DNA from: Actinomycetota bacterium
GTDB lineage: Bacteria; Actinomycetota; Actinomycetes; JACCUZ01
DNA length: 13,792 nt
NCBI GenBank assembly: GCA_030841245.1
Contig: JAVEDG010000189.1
Span: 1-13,792, forward strand
Reading direction: 5' to 3'
The position numbers and the translations under genes are program-made. The notes beneath the pieces were generated by a model that was not told where the DNA came from, made no database searches, and was given only the letters and a program-made list of their open reading frames with translations. Every line of letters starts with the position of its first letter. Within the stretch, counting starts at the first letter, position 1. Positions 6,767 to 13,792 of the stretch are shown here, in pieces.

Positions 6767-7483
6767 TCAGGCCTCGACGGACTCCTCGGTGAGGCCGCGG
6801 GTCTTGTTGGGGTCGAGCGGGATTCCGGGACCCATGGTCGTCGCCATCGTCGCCTTGCGGATGTAGCGGCCCTTGGCGGCCGACGGCTTGAGCCGCAGGA
6901 TCTCGTCCAGGGCCGCGGCGTAGTTCTCCACCAGCTGGGACTCCGTGAACGACGCCTTGCCGATGATGAAGTGCAGGTTCGCGTTGCGGTCGACCCGGAA
7001 CTCGATCTTGCCGCCCTTGATCTCGGAGACCGCCTTGGCGACATCGGCCGTGACGGTGCCCGTCTTGGGGTTCGGCATCAGCCCGCGAGGGCCGAGCACC
7101 CGGCCCAGCCGACCGACCTTGCCCATCAGGTCGGGGGTCGCCACCACCGCGTCGAAGTCGAGGCGGCCCTTGGTGACCTCTTCGATCAGCGCGTCGTCAC
7201 CGACGATGTCCGCACCCGCGGCCTTGGCCTGCTCGGCCCGGTCGCCCGTCGCGAACACGAGGACGCGGGCGGTCTTGCCCGTGCCGTGCGGCAGGTTGAC
7301 GGTGCCGCGGATCATCTGGTCGGCCTTGCGCGGGTCGACGCCGAGCCGCATCGCCACCTCGACGGTGGGGTCGTACTTGGTGGTGGACGTCTCCTTGGCC
7401 AGGCGCACCGCCTGGGCGGGGGCGTAGAGCGCGTCGGCGTCGATCTTCTCGGCGGCGGCGCGGTAGGCCTTGCTGCGCTTCAT
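6767..7483 (-). CDS. rplA: 50S ribosomal protein L1
   Basis: L1 binds 23S rRNA to form the mobile stalk near the E site, and in many bacteria represses the L11-L1 mRNA. The protein has 238 residues, the normal length. It starts MKRSKAYRAAAEKID and has the family elements DQMIRGTVNLPHGTGK (55-70), the signature GPRGLMPNPKTGTVT (131-145), and the C-terminal KGRYIRKATMATTMGPGI. I chose ATG 7483 because GGAG lies 6 nt before it. ATG 7495 would add only MEQQ, and the longest frame (GTG 7549) adds a further 18 residues unlike L1. It lies 100 nt after rplK, with a small hairpin between them. Confidence 0.97.
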   Translation of the reverse strand: MKRSKAYRAAAEKIDADALYAPAQAVRLAKETSTTKYDPTVEVAMRLGVDPRKADQMIRGTVNLPHGTGKTARVLVFATGDRAEQAKAAGADIVGDDALIEEVTKGRLDFDAVVATPDLMGKVGRLGRVLGPRGLMPNPKTGTVTADVAKAVSEIKGGKIEFRVDRNANLHFIIGKASFTESQLVENYAAALDEILRLKPSAAKGRYIRKATMATTMGPGIPLDPNKTRGLTEESVEA

Positions 7484-7489
7484 CTGCTG

Positions 7490-7493
7490 CTCC
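7490..7493 (-). promoter_or_regulatory. Ribosome binding site deciding the rplA start
   Basis: GGAG lies 6 nt before ATG 7483, ideal spacing. The alternative ATG 7495 has only poorly placed AAGAGA/GAGAG purines upstream. Confidence 0.5.
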
Positions 7494-7526
7494 ATCTCTC
7501 GTTCTCTTGCGGAGTCGTGGTACGAC

Positions 7527-7543
7527 GGGCCAGCGCGTGGCCC
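7527..7543 (-). other. Small hairpin between rplK and rplA
   Basis: GGGCCA (7527-7532) and TGGCCC (7538-7543) form a 6-bp perfect stem with a 5-nt loop in the rplK-rplA gap. There is no U tract. It could tune relative expression or be an RNA processing site; it may also be chance in GC-rich DNA. Confidence 0.3.
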
Positions 7544-7583
7544 TCCCACGGACGCCCACCGGACGGCGGGCGACGTCGTCGGC

Positions 7584-8021
7584 TCAGCCGTGTCCCTCGA
7601 CGGTGATGCCCATCTGGCGGGCGGTCCCGGCGATGATCTTCTCGGCCGCGTCGAGGTCGTTGGCGTTGAGGTCGGGCATCTTGGTCTCGGCGATCGCGCG
7701 GACCTGGTTCTTGCTGAGCCGGCCGACCTTGGTCTTGTGCGGCTCGCCCGAGCCCTTCTCGAGCCCGGCCGCGGCCAGGATCAGCCGGGCAGCCGGCGGC
7801 GTCTTGGTGATGAAGGTGAAGGACCGGTCCTCGTAGACCGAGATCTCGACCGGGACCACCTGACCGCGCTGCGACTCGGTCTGGGCGTTGTAGGCCTTGC
7901 AGAACTCCATGATGTTCACGCCGTGCTGGCCCAAGGCGGGGCCGACCGGCGGGGCCGGTGTCGCGGCACCGGCCTGGATCTGCAGCTTGATGACGCCTGC
8001 GAGCTTCTTCTTGGCGGGCAT
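7584..8021 (-). CDS. rplK: 50S ribosomal protein L11
   Basis: L11 binds the GTPase-associated centre of 23S rRNA and is the site of thiopeptide (thiostrepton-type) action and of stringent-response sensing. The protein has 145 residues, close to the usual 140-145. The N-terminal domain has the proline-rich drug-contact helix with PAPPVGPALGQHGVNIMEF at about residues 23-41. The C-terminal rRNA-binding domain includes DRSFTFITKTPPA (about 65-77) and ends with MPDLNANDLDAAEKIIAGTA. The ATG at 8021 has AAGGAAG about 9 nt upstream. It sits 56 nt after nusG and before rplA, the standard order. Confidence 0.98.
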   Translation of the reverse strand: MPAKKKLAGVIKLQIQAGAATPAPPVGPALGQHGVNIMEFCKAYNAQTESQRGQVVPVEISVYEDRSFTFITKTPPAARLILAAAGLEKGSGEPHKTKVGRLSKNQVRAIAETKMPDLNANDLDAAEKIIAGTARQMGITVEGHG

Positions 8022-8077
8022 CTCGTGGGGCTTCCTTGTCTGTTACCGCTGGGTGGGGTACGCCGGGCGTCGGTTGC

Positions 8078-8953
8078 TCAGATCTTCTGCACCTGGTTGA
8101 AGGACAGCTCGACCGGTGTCTCACGGCCGAAGATCGACACCAGCACCTTGAGCTTCTGCGAGTCGGCGTGGATCTCGCTGATCGAGGCGGGCAGCGTCGC
8201 GAACGGGCCATCCATCACGGTCACGGACTCGCCCACCTCGAAGTCGGCGGCCTTGGTCTCGACGACCTTCTCCTTCTTCTCCTGCTCCGGCGCGAGGAAC
8301 TGCAGGACTTCGTCCAGCGTCAGCGGGGAGGGCCGGTGGGTGTGGCCGACGAAGCCGGTCACACCTGGGGTGTTGCGGACAGCTCCCCAGGACTCGTCGG
8401 TGAGCTCCATGCGCACGAGCACGTAGCCCGGGAGCAGGTTCTGCTTGACCATCTTGCGCTGGCCGTTCTTGACCACGCTCTCCTCGCGCTGCGGGACCTC
8501 CACCTGGTAGATGAAGTCCTCCATGTTCAGCGACCCGGTGCGGGTCTCCAGGTTGGACTTCACCCGGTTCTCGTAGCCGGCGTAGGAGTGCACGACGTAC
8601 CAGTCGCCGGGTGCTCGGCGCAGCGCAGCGCGCATCTCCTCGACCGGGTCGACCTCCTCGCTGTCTGCTTCGTCGGCAACGAACTCGACCTCGGCAACCG
8701 GCTGGTCGGTGGCGGCCTCGGCAACCACTGGCTCCTCGGCGGCAACCGGCTCGTCGGTGGCAACCGGCTCGTCGGTGGCAACCGGCTCGTCCGCACTCGG
8801 AGCATCGGGTGCCTCGGCCGCACCCGGCTCAGAGGCCCCGGCTTCGGCAACCGCCTCGGCGCTCGCCTGGTCCTGCGCCGCATCGGCGGCAGGCTCCGTC
8901 GAACCGAGCACCTCGGGGGTGCTCTCGTCCACGGTGTGGGGAGTCTCGGACAC
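8078..8953 (-). CDS. nusG: Transcription termination/antitermination factor NusG with long acidic N-terminal extension
   Basis: NusG binds RNA polymerase and links it to Rho or to the ribosome. The protein has 291 residues; the NGN domain spans about 116-220 (DWYVVHSYAGYENRVK, then LLPGYVLVRM), and the KOW domain about 237-291 (VGESVTVMDGPFATLP, VLVSIFGRETPVELSF). The first 110 or so residues are an extension rich in Glu, Asp, Ala and Pro that is absent from E. coli NusG. It includes repeats of the type TDEPVA encoded by an 18-bp tandem repeat. The start is GTG 8953, with GAGGAAG about 11 nt upstream. It follows secE by 52 nt. The NGN and KOW cores look intact. Confidence 0.97.
   Translation of the reverse strand: MSETPHTVDESTPEVLGSTEPAADAAQDQASAEAVAEAGASEPGAAEAPDAPSADEPVATDEPVATDEPVAAEEPVVAEAATDQPVAEVEFVADEADSEEVDPVEEMRAALRRAPGDWYVVHSYAGYENRVKSNLETRTGSLNMEDFIYQVEVPQREESVVKNGQRKMVKQNLLPGYVLVRMELTDESWGAVRNTPGVTGFVGHTHRPSPLTLDEVLQFLAPEQEKKEKVVETKAADFEVGESVTVMDGPFATLPASISEIHADSQKLKVLVSIFGRETPVELSFNQVQKI
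8720..8794 (-). repeat. 18-bp tandem repeat inside nusG
   Basis: The unit GGCAACCGGCTCGTCGGT (plus strand) is present twice exactly (8741-8758, 8759-8776), then a third time with two end changes (8777-8794). A diverged 21-nt copy precedes it (8720-8740). The length is a multiple of three, so changes in copy number keep frame. In the protein it gives TDEPVA-like hexapeptides. Confidence 0.85.
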
Positions 8954-9005
8954 GGTGACGGCTACTTCCTCGATGTCGACGTAACGGGATGGCGGTTCGG
9001 CCGGA

Positions 9006-9248
9006 TCAACCGAAGATCGCCAGGATGACCTTGCTGAAGATGTAGTCCAGGCCGGTCACGTAGGCGATGATCACGCAGACGAACACGATCACCACTGTGG
9101 TGTAGGTGACGAGCTCCTTGCGCGTGGGCCGGATGACCTTGCGCAGCTCGGCGATCACCTGCCGGTAGAAGAGCGAGATGCGTGCGGGCAACGGCTTCTT
9201 GGCCTCGCGTCCCCGCGCGGGGGTCGGGGTGGCCCTCGTCTCCGTCAA
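9006..9248 (-). CDS. secE: Preprotein translocase subunit SecE
   Basis: SecE is the essential small membrane subunit of the SecYEG translocon, clamping SecY. The protein has 80 residues: a polar N-terminus, then the conserved amphipathic region ISLFYRQVIAELRKVIRPTR (about 24-43) and KELVTYTTVV. A single transmembrane helix (about 47-70) follows. This is the one-helix form common in actinobacteria. The start is TTG 9248, with GTGAGG about 5 nt upstream and no better ATG or GTG. It lies between tRNA-Trp and nusG, the usual actinobacterial place. Confidence 0.96.
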   Translation of the reverse strand: MTETRATPTPARGREAKKPLPARISLFYRQVIAELRKVIRPTRKELVTYTTVVIVFVCVIIAYVTGLDYIFSKVILAIFG

Positions 9249-9300
9249 CTCGTCCTCACCTGATCCGGTCGGTCGGCCCCGCGAACGGGGTCACGCCACA

Positions 9301-9316
9301 CATCCCGGCCGGGATG
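9301..9316. repeat. Perfect 16-bp palindrome between tRNA-Trp and secE
   Basis: CATCCCGGCCGGGATG equals its own reverse complement. As RNA it would form a 6-bp stem with a 4-nt loop. It begins 8 nt after the tRNA 3' end in the direction of transcription and lies about 53 nt before secE. Possible roles are RNA processing, partial termination between the tRNA and secE, or a dimeric protein site. Confidence 0.5.
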
Positions 9317-9324
9317 CGCGTCTG

Positions 9325-9397
9325 CAGGGCCGGAGGGACTCGAACCCCCAACCACCGGTTTTGGAGACCGGGACTCTACCAATTGAGCTACGACCCT
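9325..9397 (-). tRNA. tRNA-Trp (anticodon CCA)
   Basis: The 73-nt cloverleaf can be folded completely by hand. The acceptor stem is AGGGTCG with CGGCCCT (one G-U pair). The D stem is GCTC/GAGT with a G-U at its base. The anticodon stem CCGGT/ACCGG encloses loop CTCCAAA with anticodon CCA. The T stem is GGGGG/CCCTC with loop TTCGAGT, and the discriminator is G73. The 3' CCA is not encoded (CAG follows), so it must be added after transcription. It lies just upstream of secE on the same strand, so one transcript is likely. Confidence 0.97.
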
Positions 9398-9497
9398 TCG
9401 TGCTGCACGGCGGCTGGCCCTCCGGGTCGCCACCAGCCCACCCGAGCACGTGATTCCGGGCGCGCTGGCGCAGCGGCGAGCAGCCACCAGGATCGGA

Positions 9498-9528
9498 AGT
9501 CTACGCGAGAGCGCCCGCCAGGGTCGAA
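9498..9528 (-). promoter_or_regulatory. Candidate promoter of tRNA-Trp-secE-nusG
   Basis: On the minus strand there is TTCGAC/TCGACC (9528-9522) followed 18-19 nt later by TAGACT (9503-9498), a common actinobacterial -10 form. It would start transcription about 93 nt before the tRNA. No such clear pair was seen for the divergent aminotransferase gene. It is a by-eye match. Confidence 0.45.
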
Positions 9529-9569
9529 CCGCGCAGCCGGAGGCGGACCGGTTCTGGGAACATGGGGGC

Positions 9570-10772
9570 ATGACGCAACGGGTCTCCCGCCGGATCGCCG
9601 CGATCACCGAGTCGGCCACCCTCGCGGTCGACGCCAGGGCCAAGGCGCTGCAAGCAGCCGGCCGTCCGGTCATCGGCTTCGGGGCCGGTGAGCCCGACTT
9701 CCCGACCCCCGACTACATCGTCGAGGCGGCCGCGGCCGCCTGCCGCGACCCCCGCTACCACCGCTACAGCCCGACGCCCGGCCTCCCGGCACTGCGCGAG
9801 GCCGTCGCCGCCAAGACCGCCCGCGACTCGGGCTACCAGGTGGAGCCGGGCCAGGTGCTGGTGACCAACGGCGGCAAGCAGGCCCTCTACGAGACCTTCG
9901 CCACCCTGCTCGACCCGGGCGACGAGGTGCTGCTGCCCGCGCCGTACTGGACGACCTACCCGGAGTCGATCCGGCTGGCCGGCGGCGTGCCGGTGCCGGT
10001 GCGCACCACCGAGGACACCGGCTACCTCGCCTCGGTCGAGGCGCTCGAGGCGGCCCGTACGCCGCGCACCAAGCTGTTGGTCTTCGTCTCGCCGTCCAAC
10101 CCGACCGGGGCGGTGTACCCGCCCGAGCTGGTCGCGGCCATCGGTCGCTGGGCGGTCGAGCACGGGCTCTGGGTGGTCACCGACGAGATCTACGAGCACC
10201 TGGTCTACGGCGCCGCCAGGTTCTCCTCCATGCCGGTCGAGGTCCCCGAGCTGGCCGACCGCTGCGTGGTCGTCAACGGCGTGGCCAAGACGTACGCGAT
10301 GACCGGCTGGCGGGTCGGCTGGATGATCGCCCCCGTCGACGTCGTCAAGGCCGCGGCCAACCTGCAGTCGCACGCGACCTCCAACGTCGCGAACGTCAGT
10401 CAGGTGGCGGCCCTCGCCGCGCTGCGGGGCGACCTGTCGGCGGTCGCGATGATGCGCGACGCGTTCGACCGCCGCCGCCAGATCATCGTGCGGATGCTGC
10501 GCGAGATCCCCGGTGTGACCTGCCCCGAGCCGATGGGCGCGTTCTACGCCTATCCCTCGGTGGCCGGCGCGCTCGGACTGGAGATCCGCGGCCGGCGGCC
10601 GCAGTCCAGCGCCGAGCTGTGCGAGCTGGTGCTCGAGGAGGCCGAGGTCGCCATCGTGCCGGGCGAGGCGTTCGGCACGCCCGGCTACGTGCGGATGTCG
10701 TACGCCCTCGGCGACGACGACCTGGTCGAGGGCGTCTCCCGGGTGCACAAGCTGCTCGCCGAGGCCCACTGA
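9570..10772 (+). CDS. Aspartate aminotransferase-like class I PLP aminotransferase
   Basis: This PLP-dependent enzyme moves amino groups between amino acids (probably aspartate) and 2-oxoglutarate. It has 400 residues, starting MTQRVSRRIAAITESATLAV, a beginning typical of subgroup I-beta aspartate aminotransferases. Key residues seen: GAGEPDFPTP (38-47), NPTG with Asn177, Asp205 and Tyr208 in VTDEIYEHLVY, the Schiff-base Lys240 in VAKTYAMTGWRVGW, Arg248, and substrate carboxylate Arg375 in YVRMSYALG. ATG 9570 is used. The frame is open 40 codons further upstream, but that stretch is unlike the family and overlaps the divergent promoter region. Only GGGAA/GGGGG purines precede the start, so the ribosome site is weak. 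The downstream deaminase-like gene follows at once. The exact substrate range (aspartate, or also prephenate/aromatic) cannot be fixed from sequence. Confidence 0.92.
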   Translation: MTQRVSRRIAAITESATLAVDARAKALQAAGRPVIGFGAGEPDFPTPDYIVEAAAAACRDPRYHRYSPTPGLPALREAVAAKTARDSGYQVEPGQVLVTNGGKQALYETFATLLDPGDEVLLPAPYWTTYPESIRLAGGVPVPVRTTEDTGYLASVEALEAARTPRTKLLVFVSPSNPTGAVYPPELVAAIGRWAVEHGLWVVTDEIYEHLVYGAARFSSMPVEVPELADRCVVVNGVAKTYAMTGWRVGWMIAPVDVVKAAANLQSHATSNVANVSQVAALAALRGDLSAVAMMRDAFDRRRQIIVRMLREIPGVTCPEPMGAFYAYPSVAGALGLEIRGRRPQSSAELCELVLEEAEVAIVPGEAFGTPGYVRMSYALGDDDLVEGVSRVHKLLAEAH

Positions 10773-10777
10773 CCGCC

Positions 10778-11850
10778 TTGGCCGGCGGCGGGCGGGACCT
10801 GCGGCTGCTGCCGAAGGCGCACCTGCACCTGCACTTCACCGGGTCGCTGCGCTCGGCCACGCTGCTGGACCTCGCGTCGACCCATCGAGTCCGGCTGCCC
10901 GACGTGCTCCGCGCCGGGCCGCCGCCCGAGCTGCGCGCGACCGACGATCGCGGCTGGTTCCGGTTCCAGCGGCTCTACGACACCGCACGGTCGGTGGTGC
11001 GCACCGAGTCGGACGTACGCCGGCTGGTCCACGAGGCTGCCGAGGACGACCGCGCCGAGGGCTCGGGCTGGCTGGAGATCCAGGTCGACCCCACGTCGTA
11101 CGCGCCGCACCTGGGTGGGCTGACCCCAGCGGTCGAGGTCGTGCTCGACGCCGCCCGCCGCGCCGCGGAGGCGACCGGAGTCGGAGTCGGGGTGGTGATC
11201 GCGGCCAACCGCACCAAGCACCCGCTCGACGCCCGGACCCTGGCCCGGCTGGCGGCGAGGCACGCCGGGCAGGGGGTCGTGGGATTCGGGCTGTCCAACG
11301 ACGAGCGCCGCGGTCGCGGCGAGGACTTCGCGCCGGCCTTCAGGATCGCCGCCGCGGCCGGGCTGCTCTCGGTGCCGCACGGTGGCGAGCTCAGTGGGTC
11401 GGCCAGCGTGGCGACCTGCCTGGACGCCCTGCACGCCGACCGGATCGGGCACGGCGTCCGTGCGGTGGAGGACCCGACCCTGGTCGAGCGGCTGGCGGCG
11501 GCGGGCACCACGCTGGAGGTCTGCCCGATGTCGAACGTGGCACTGGGGGTGGTGGACCGTGCCGAGCAGGTGCCGCTGCTCGAGCTGCGGGCGGCCGGCG
11601 TCCCGGTGGCGCTCGGAGCCGACGACCCGTTGCTGTTCGGCTCCCGGCTGCTCGACCAGTACGAGGTGGCCCGGCGGGCGCACGGCATGTCCGACGAGGA
11701 GCTCGCCGAGCTGGCCCGCGCCTCGGTGCGGGGGTCGGCCGCGCCGGCCGGGGTGCGGACCCGGCTGCTGGCCGGGATCGGCGCCTGGCTGGCCGAGCCG
11801 CCACCTCCGGCCGACGGACGCAAGAGCGGACCGCGGCTCGCCGAGGGAGG

Positions 11851-11854
<4 letters not shown>
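10778..11854 (+). CDS. Adenosine deaminase-family metal-dependent aminohydrolase with altered pocket residues
   Basis: The fold family hydrolyses the 6-amino group of adenosine-like compounds. With TTG 10778 as start (358 aa) I see metal ligands His17 and His19 in HLHLHFTGS, His201 and catalytic Glu204 in PHGGEL, His225 in RIGHGVRA, and the Asp pair 282-283 in GADDPLLFG. The spacings His201-Glu204-His225-Asp282 equal those I recall for mouse ADA (214-217-238-295). However, the Asp of the usual HxHLDG motif is Thr21, and the usual GIDLAGDE is GFGLSNDE. The catalytic metal site is intact, but the nucleoside pocket may differ. The start is uncertain: TTG 10778 lies 5 nt after the aminotransferase stop with a poor ribosome site, and CTG 10769 is possible. 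The gene is probably cotranscribed with the aminotransferase. Its stop overlaps that of murB. Confidence 0.88.
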
Positions 11855-12870
<1,016 letters not shown>

Positions 12871-12906
12871 GGTCGGCCAGCCTATGCAGCCGCGCGCGGG
12901 ACGCCG

Positions 12907-13792
12907 TCATGCTCTCGGCGCCAGGATGTCGTCGCGCCCCCGGAACCGGGCCAGCAGCCGGTCATAGGTACGCCTCGACTCCCGGTCGCGCGCGGCCGGG
13001 TCGGTGTCGTGATAGCCGCGGTGGCGTTCCTGGTGCACCGGGAGGTCGGCCGCGGGGACCACCAGACGGCCGCCGCACTCGCGCAGCGCGAGGGACATCT
13101 CGAGGTCGGCGTTGCGGTAGAACCGGGCGCGCAAATCCGGCACGTCCGCGGCGAGGGCGGCGTCACGGCGCACGGCGAGGAGGTAACCGAGCAGCGCGTC
13201 GACGTCCCCGGGGCCTGCGTCGCGGAACTCGCGCCAGCCGGAGTCGCGGTCGACGTCGGCGCCCTTCCAGCCCGCGCCGACGACCCCCGGCTCGCCGACC
13301 GCGGCCAGCAGCGGGGACAGCGCGTCACCGTCGAGCACGGTCGACGTCTCCATCAGCACGTGCACCTCGGCCGGTTCGGCGCGCAGCAGCGCCCGCCGGG
13401 CCGCGCCCCAGCCCGGGTGGGCCGCGACGTGCCACTCCTCGACCCGGCCCGGGTGCGCGATCGCGAGCTGGTGCATGGCGTCCCCGGCGCCGTCGACGTT
13501 GCCGACGTCGAGGCCGACGACGGTGACGTCACCGGGCGCATGCTCCACGAGCGCGTCGACGGCGCGCCGGAGGTCGTCCGGCCAGCCCTCGACGAGCAGA
13601 GCGACGGAGGCTCGCCTGGTCGGGGGCGTGCCGGCGCGGTCGGGCAGCGCCGACACGTCGCCGAGCACGTCGTACGCGGGGCGAGCTCGCAGCTCGTAGC
13701 CGGCCGCCGTGTCGAGGACCTGCCAGCCGGCGACGTCGAGCTCGTCGCGCAGCCGGTCGGCCTCGCCGAAGTCGCGGTCGGCGCGCGCGGTG
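12907..13792 (-). CDS. Glycosyltransferase family 2-like protein with N-terminal CysRS C-terminal-like domain, 5' end beyond window
   Basis: A start at GTG 13668 is possible, but the frame stays open to the right edge and the upstream codons (13669-13791) encode a recognisable motif, so I treat the gene as partial at its 5' end (294 codons visible plus stop). First domain, visible residues 1 to about 36: RADRDFGEADRLRDEL, then GWQVLDTAAGYEL. This matches the small domain at the C-terminus of cysteinyl-tRNA synthetases (pattern R-D-x-x-x-A-D-x-x-R-D-x-L, then G-x-x-x-x-D). Second domain, about residues 60-260, has GT-A features: a SVALLVEGWPDDL beta strand, HPGWGAARRALLRAE, a YRNADLEMSLALRECGGRL acceptor-type motif, and VHQERHRGYHD near the end. 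The expected DxD is replaced by METST (residues 147-151). Substrate and role are unknown. The product appears soluble, with no membrane segment seen. It lies upstream of murB on the same strand. Confidence 0.7.
   Translation of the reverse strand, partial: TARADRDFGEADRLRDELDVAGWQVLDTAAGYELRARPAYDVLGDVSALPDRAGTPPTRRASVALLVEGWPDDLRRAVDALVEHAPGDVTVVGLDVGNVDGAGDAMHQLAIAHPGRVEEWHVAAHPGWGAARRALLRAEPAEVHVLMETSTVLDGDALSPLLAAVGEPGVVGAGWKGADVDRDSGWREFRDAGPGDVDALLGYLLAVRRDAALAADVPDLRARFYRNADLEMSLALRECGGRLVVPAADLPVHQERHRGYHDTDPAARDRESRRTYDRLLARFRGRDDILAPRA

Noticed and set aside
8720..8794. Possible CRISPR-like or mobile repeat
   Set aside because: The 18-bp units are directly adjacent with no spacers, in frame inside nusG. 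It is a coding tandem repeat.
9450..9569. Upstream extension of the aminotransferase by 40 codons
   Set aside because: The residues are unlike the family and cover the divergent promoter region. ATG 9570 gives the normal aminotransferase N-terminus.

Overview
This window is chromosomal DNA from a high-GC actinobacterium. The support is the strong G/C third-position bias, the GTG/TTG starts, the linked order tRNA-Trp/secE/nusG/rplK/rplA/rplJ/rplL, and a mycobacterial-type MCE (mammalian cell entry) lipid-transport operon. The aspartate aminotransferase / adenosine deaminase-like / murB group next to secE is, from memory, also found in other Actinobacteria. A Propionibacteriales/Nocardioides-like host is plausible, but this is inference and not proven by the sequence.

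Layout, read from right to left because most genes are on the minus strand. At 13792-12907 is the 3' part of a glycosyltransferase-like gene, open at the window edge. Its visible N-terminus looks like the small C-terminal domain of cysteinyl-tRNA synthetase. murB follows at 12870-11851 (minus). Convergent to it, on the plus strand, is a two-gene unit: a class I aminotransferase (9570-10772) and an adenosine-deaminase-family gene (about 10778-11854). The deaminase stop and the murB stop share one CTAG tetranucleotide. A divergent intergenic region (9398-9569) holds a candidate promoter for the minus-strand cluster.

The minus-strand information-processing cluster is tRNA-Trp (9397-9325), secE, nusG, rplK, rplA, then a 266-nt gap with a candidate promoter and hairpin leader, then rplJ and rplL. 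It ends in a strong hairpin terminator (5280-5245). NusG has an acidic N-terminal extension of about 110 residues built partly from an 18-bp DNA repeat. L10 has an acidic Ala/Glu/Pro C-terminal tail of about 65 residues.

Downstream of the terminator, where rpoB often follows in other bacteria, lies an MCE operon: an MceG/Mkl-type ATPase, two MlaE/YrbE permeases, and two MCE substrate-binding proteins (the second runs off the left edge). ATGA and GTGA overlaps suggest translational coupling. Together they should form a multi-subunit importer or lipid shuttle, with an ATPase, a permease pair and a periplasm-facing MCE array.

I see no mobile element, CRISPR array, phage gene or obvious transferred DNA. 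The items most worth a second look are the CysRS-like domain joined to a glycosyltransferase, the adenosine deaminase paralogue with altered pocket residues, and the placement of a complete MCE transporter start directly behind rplL.
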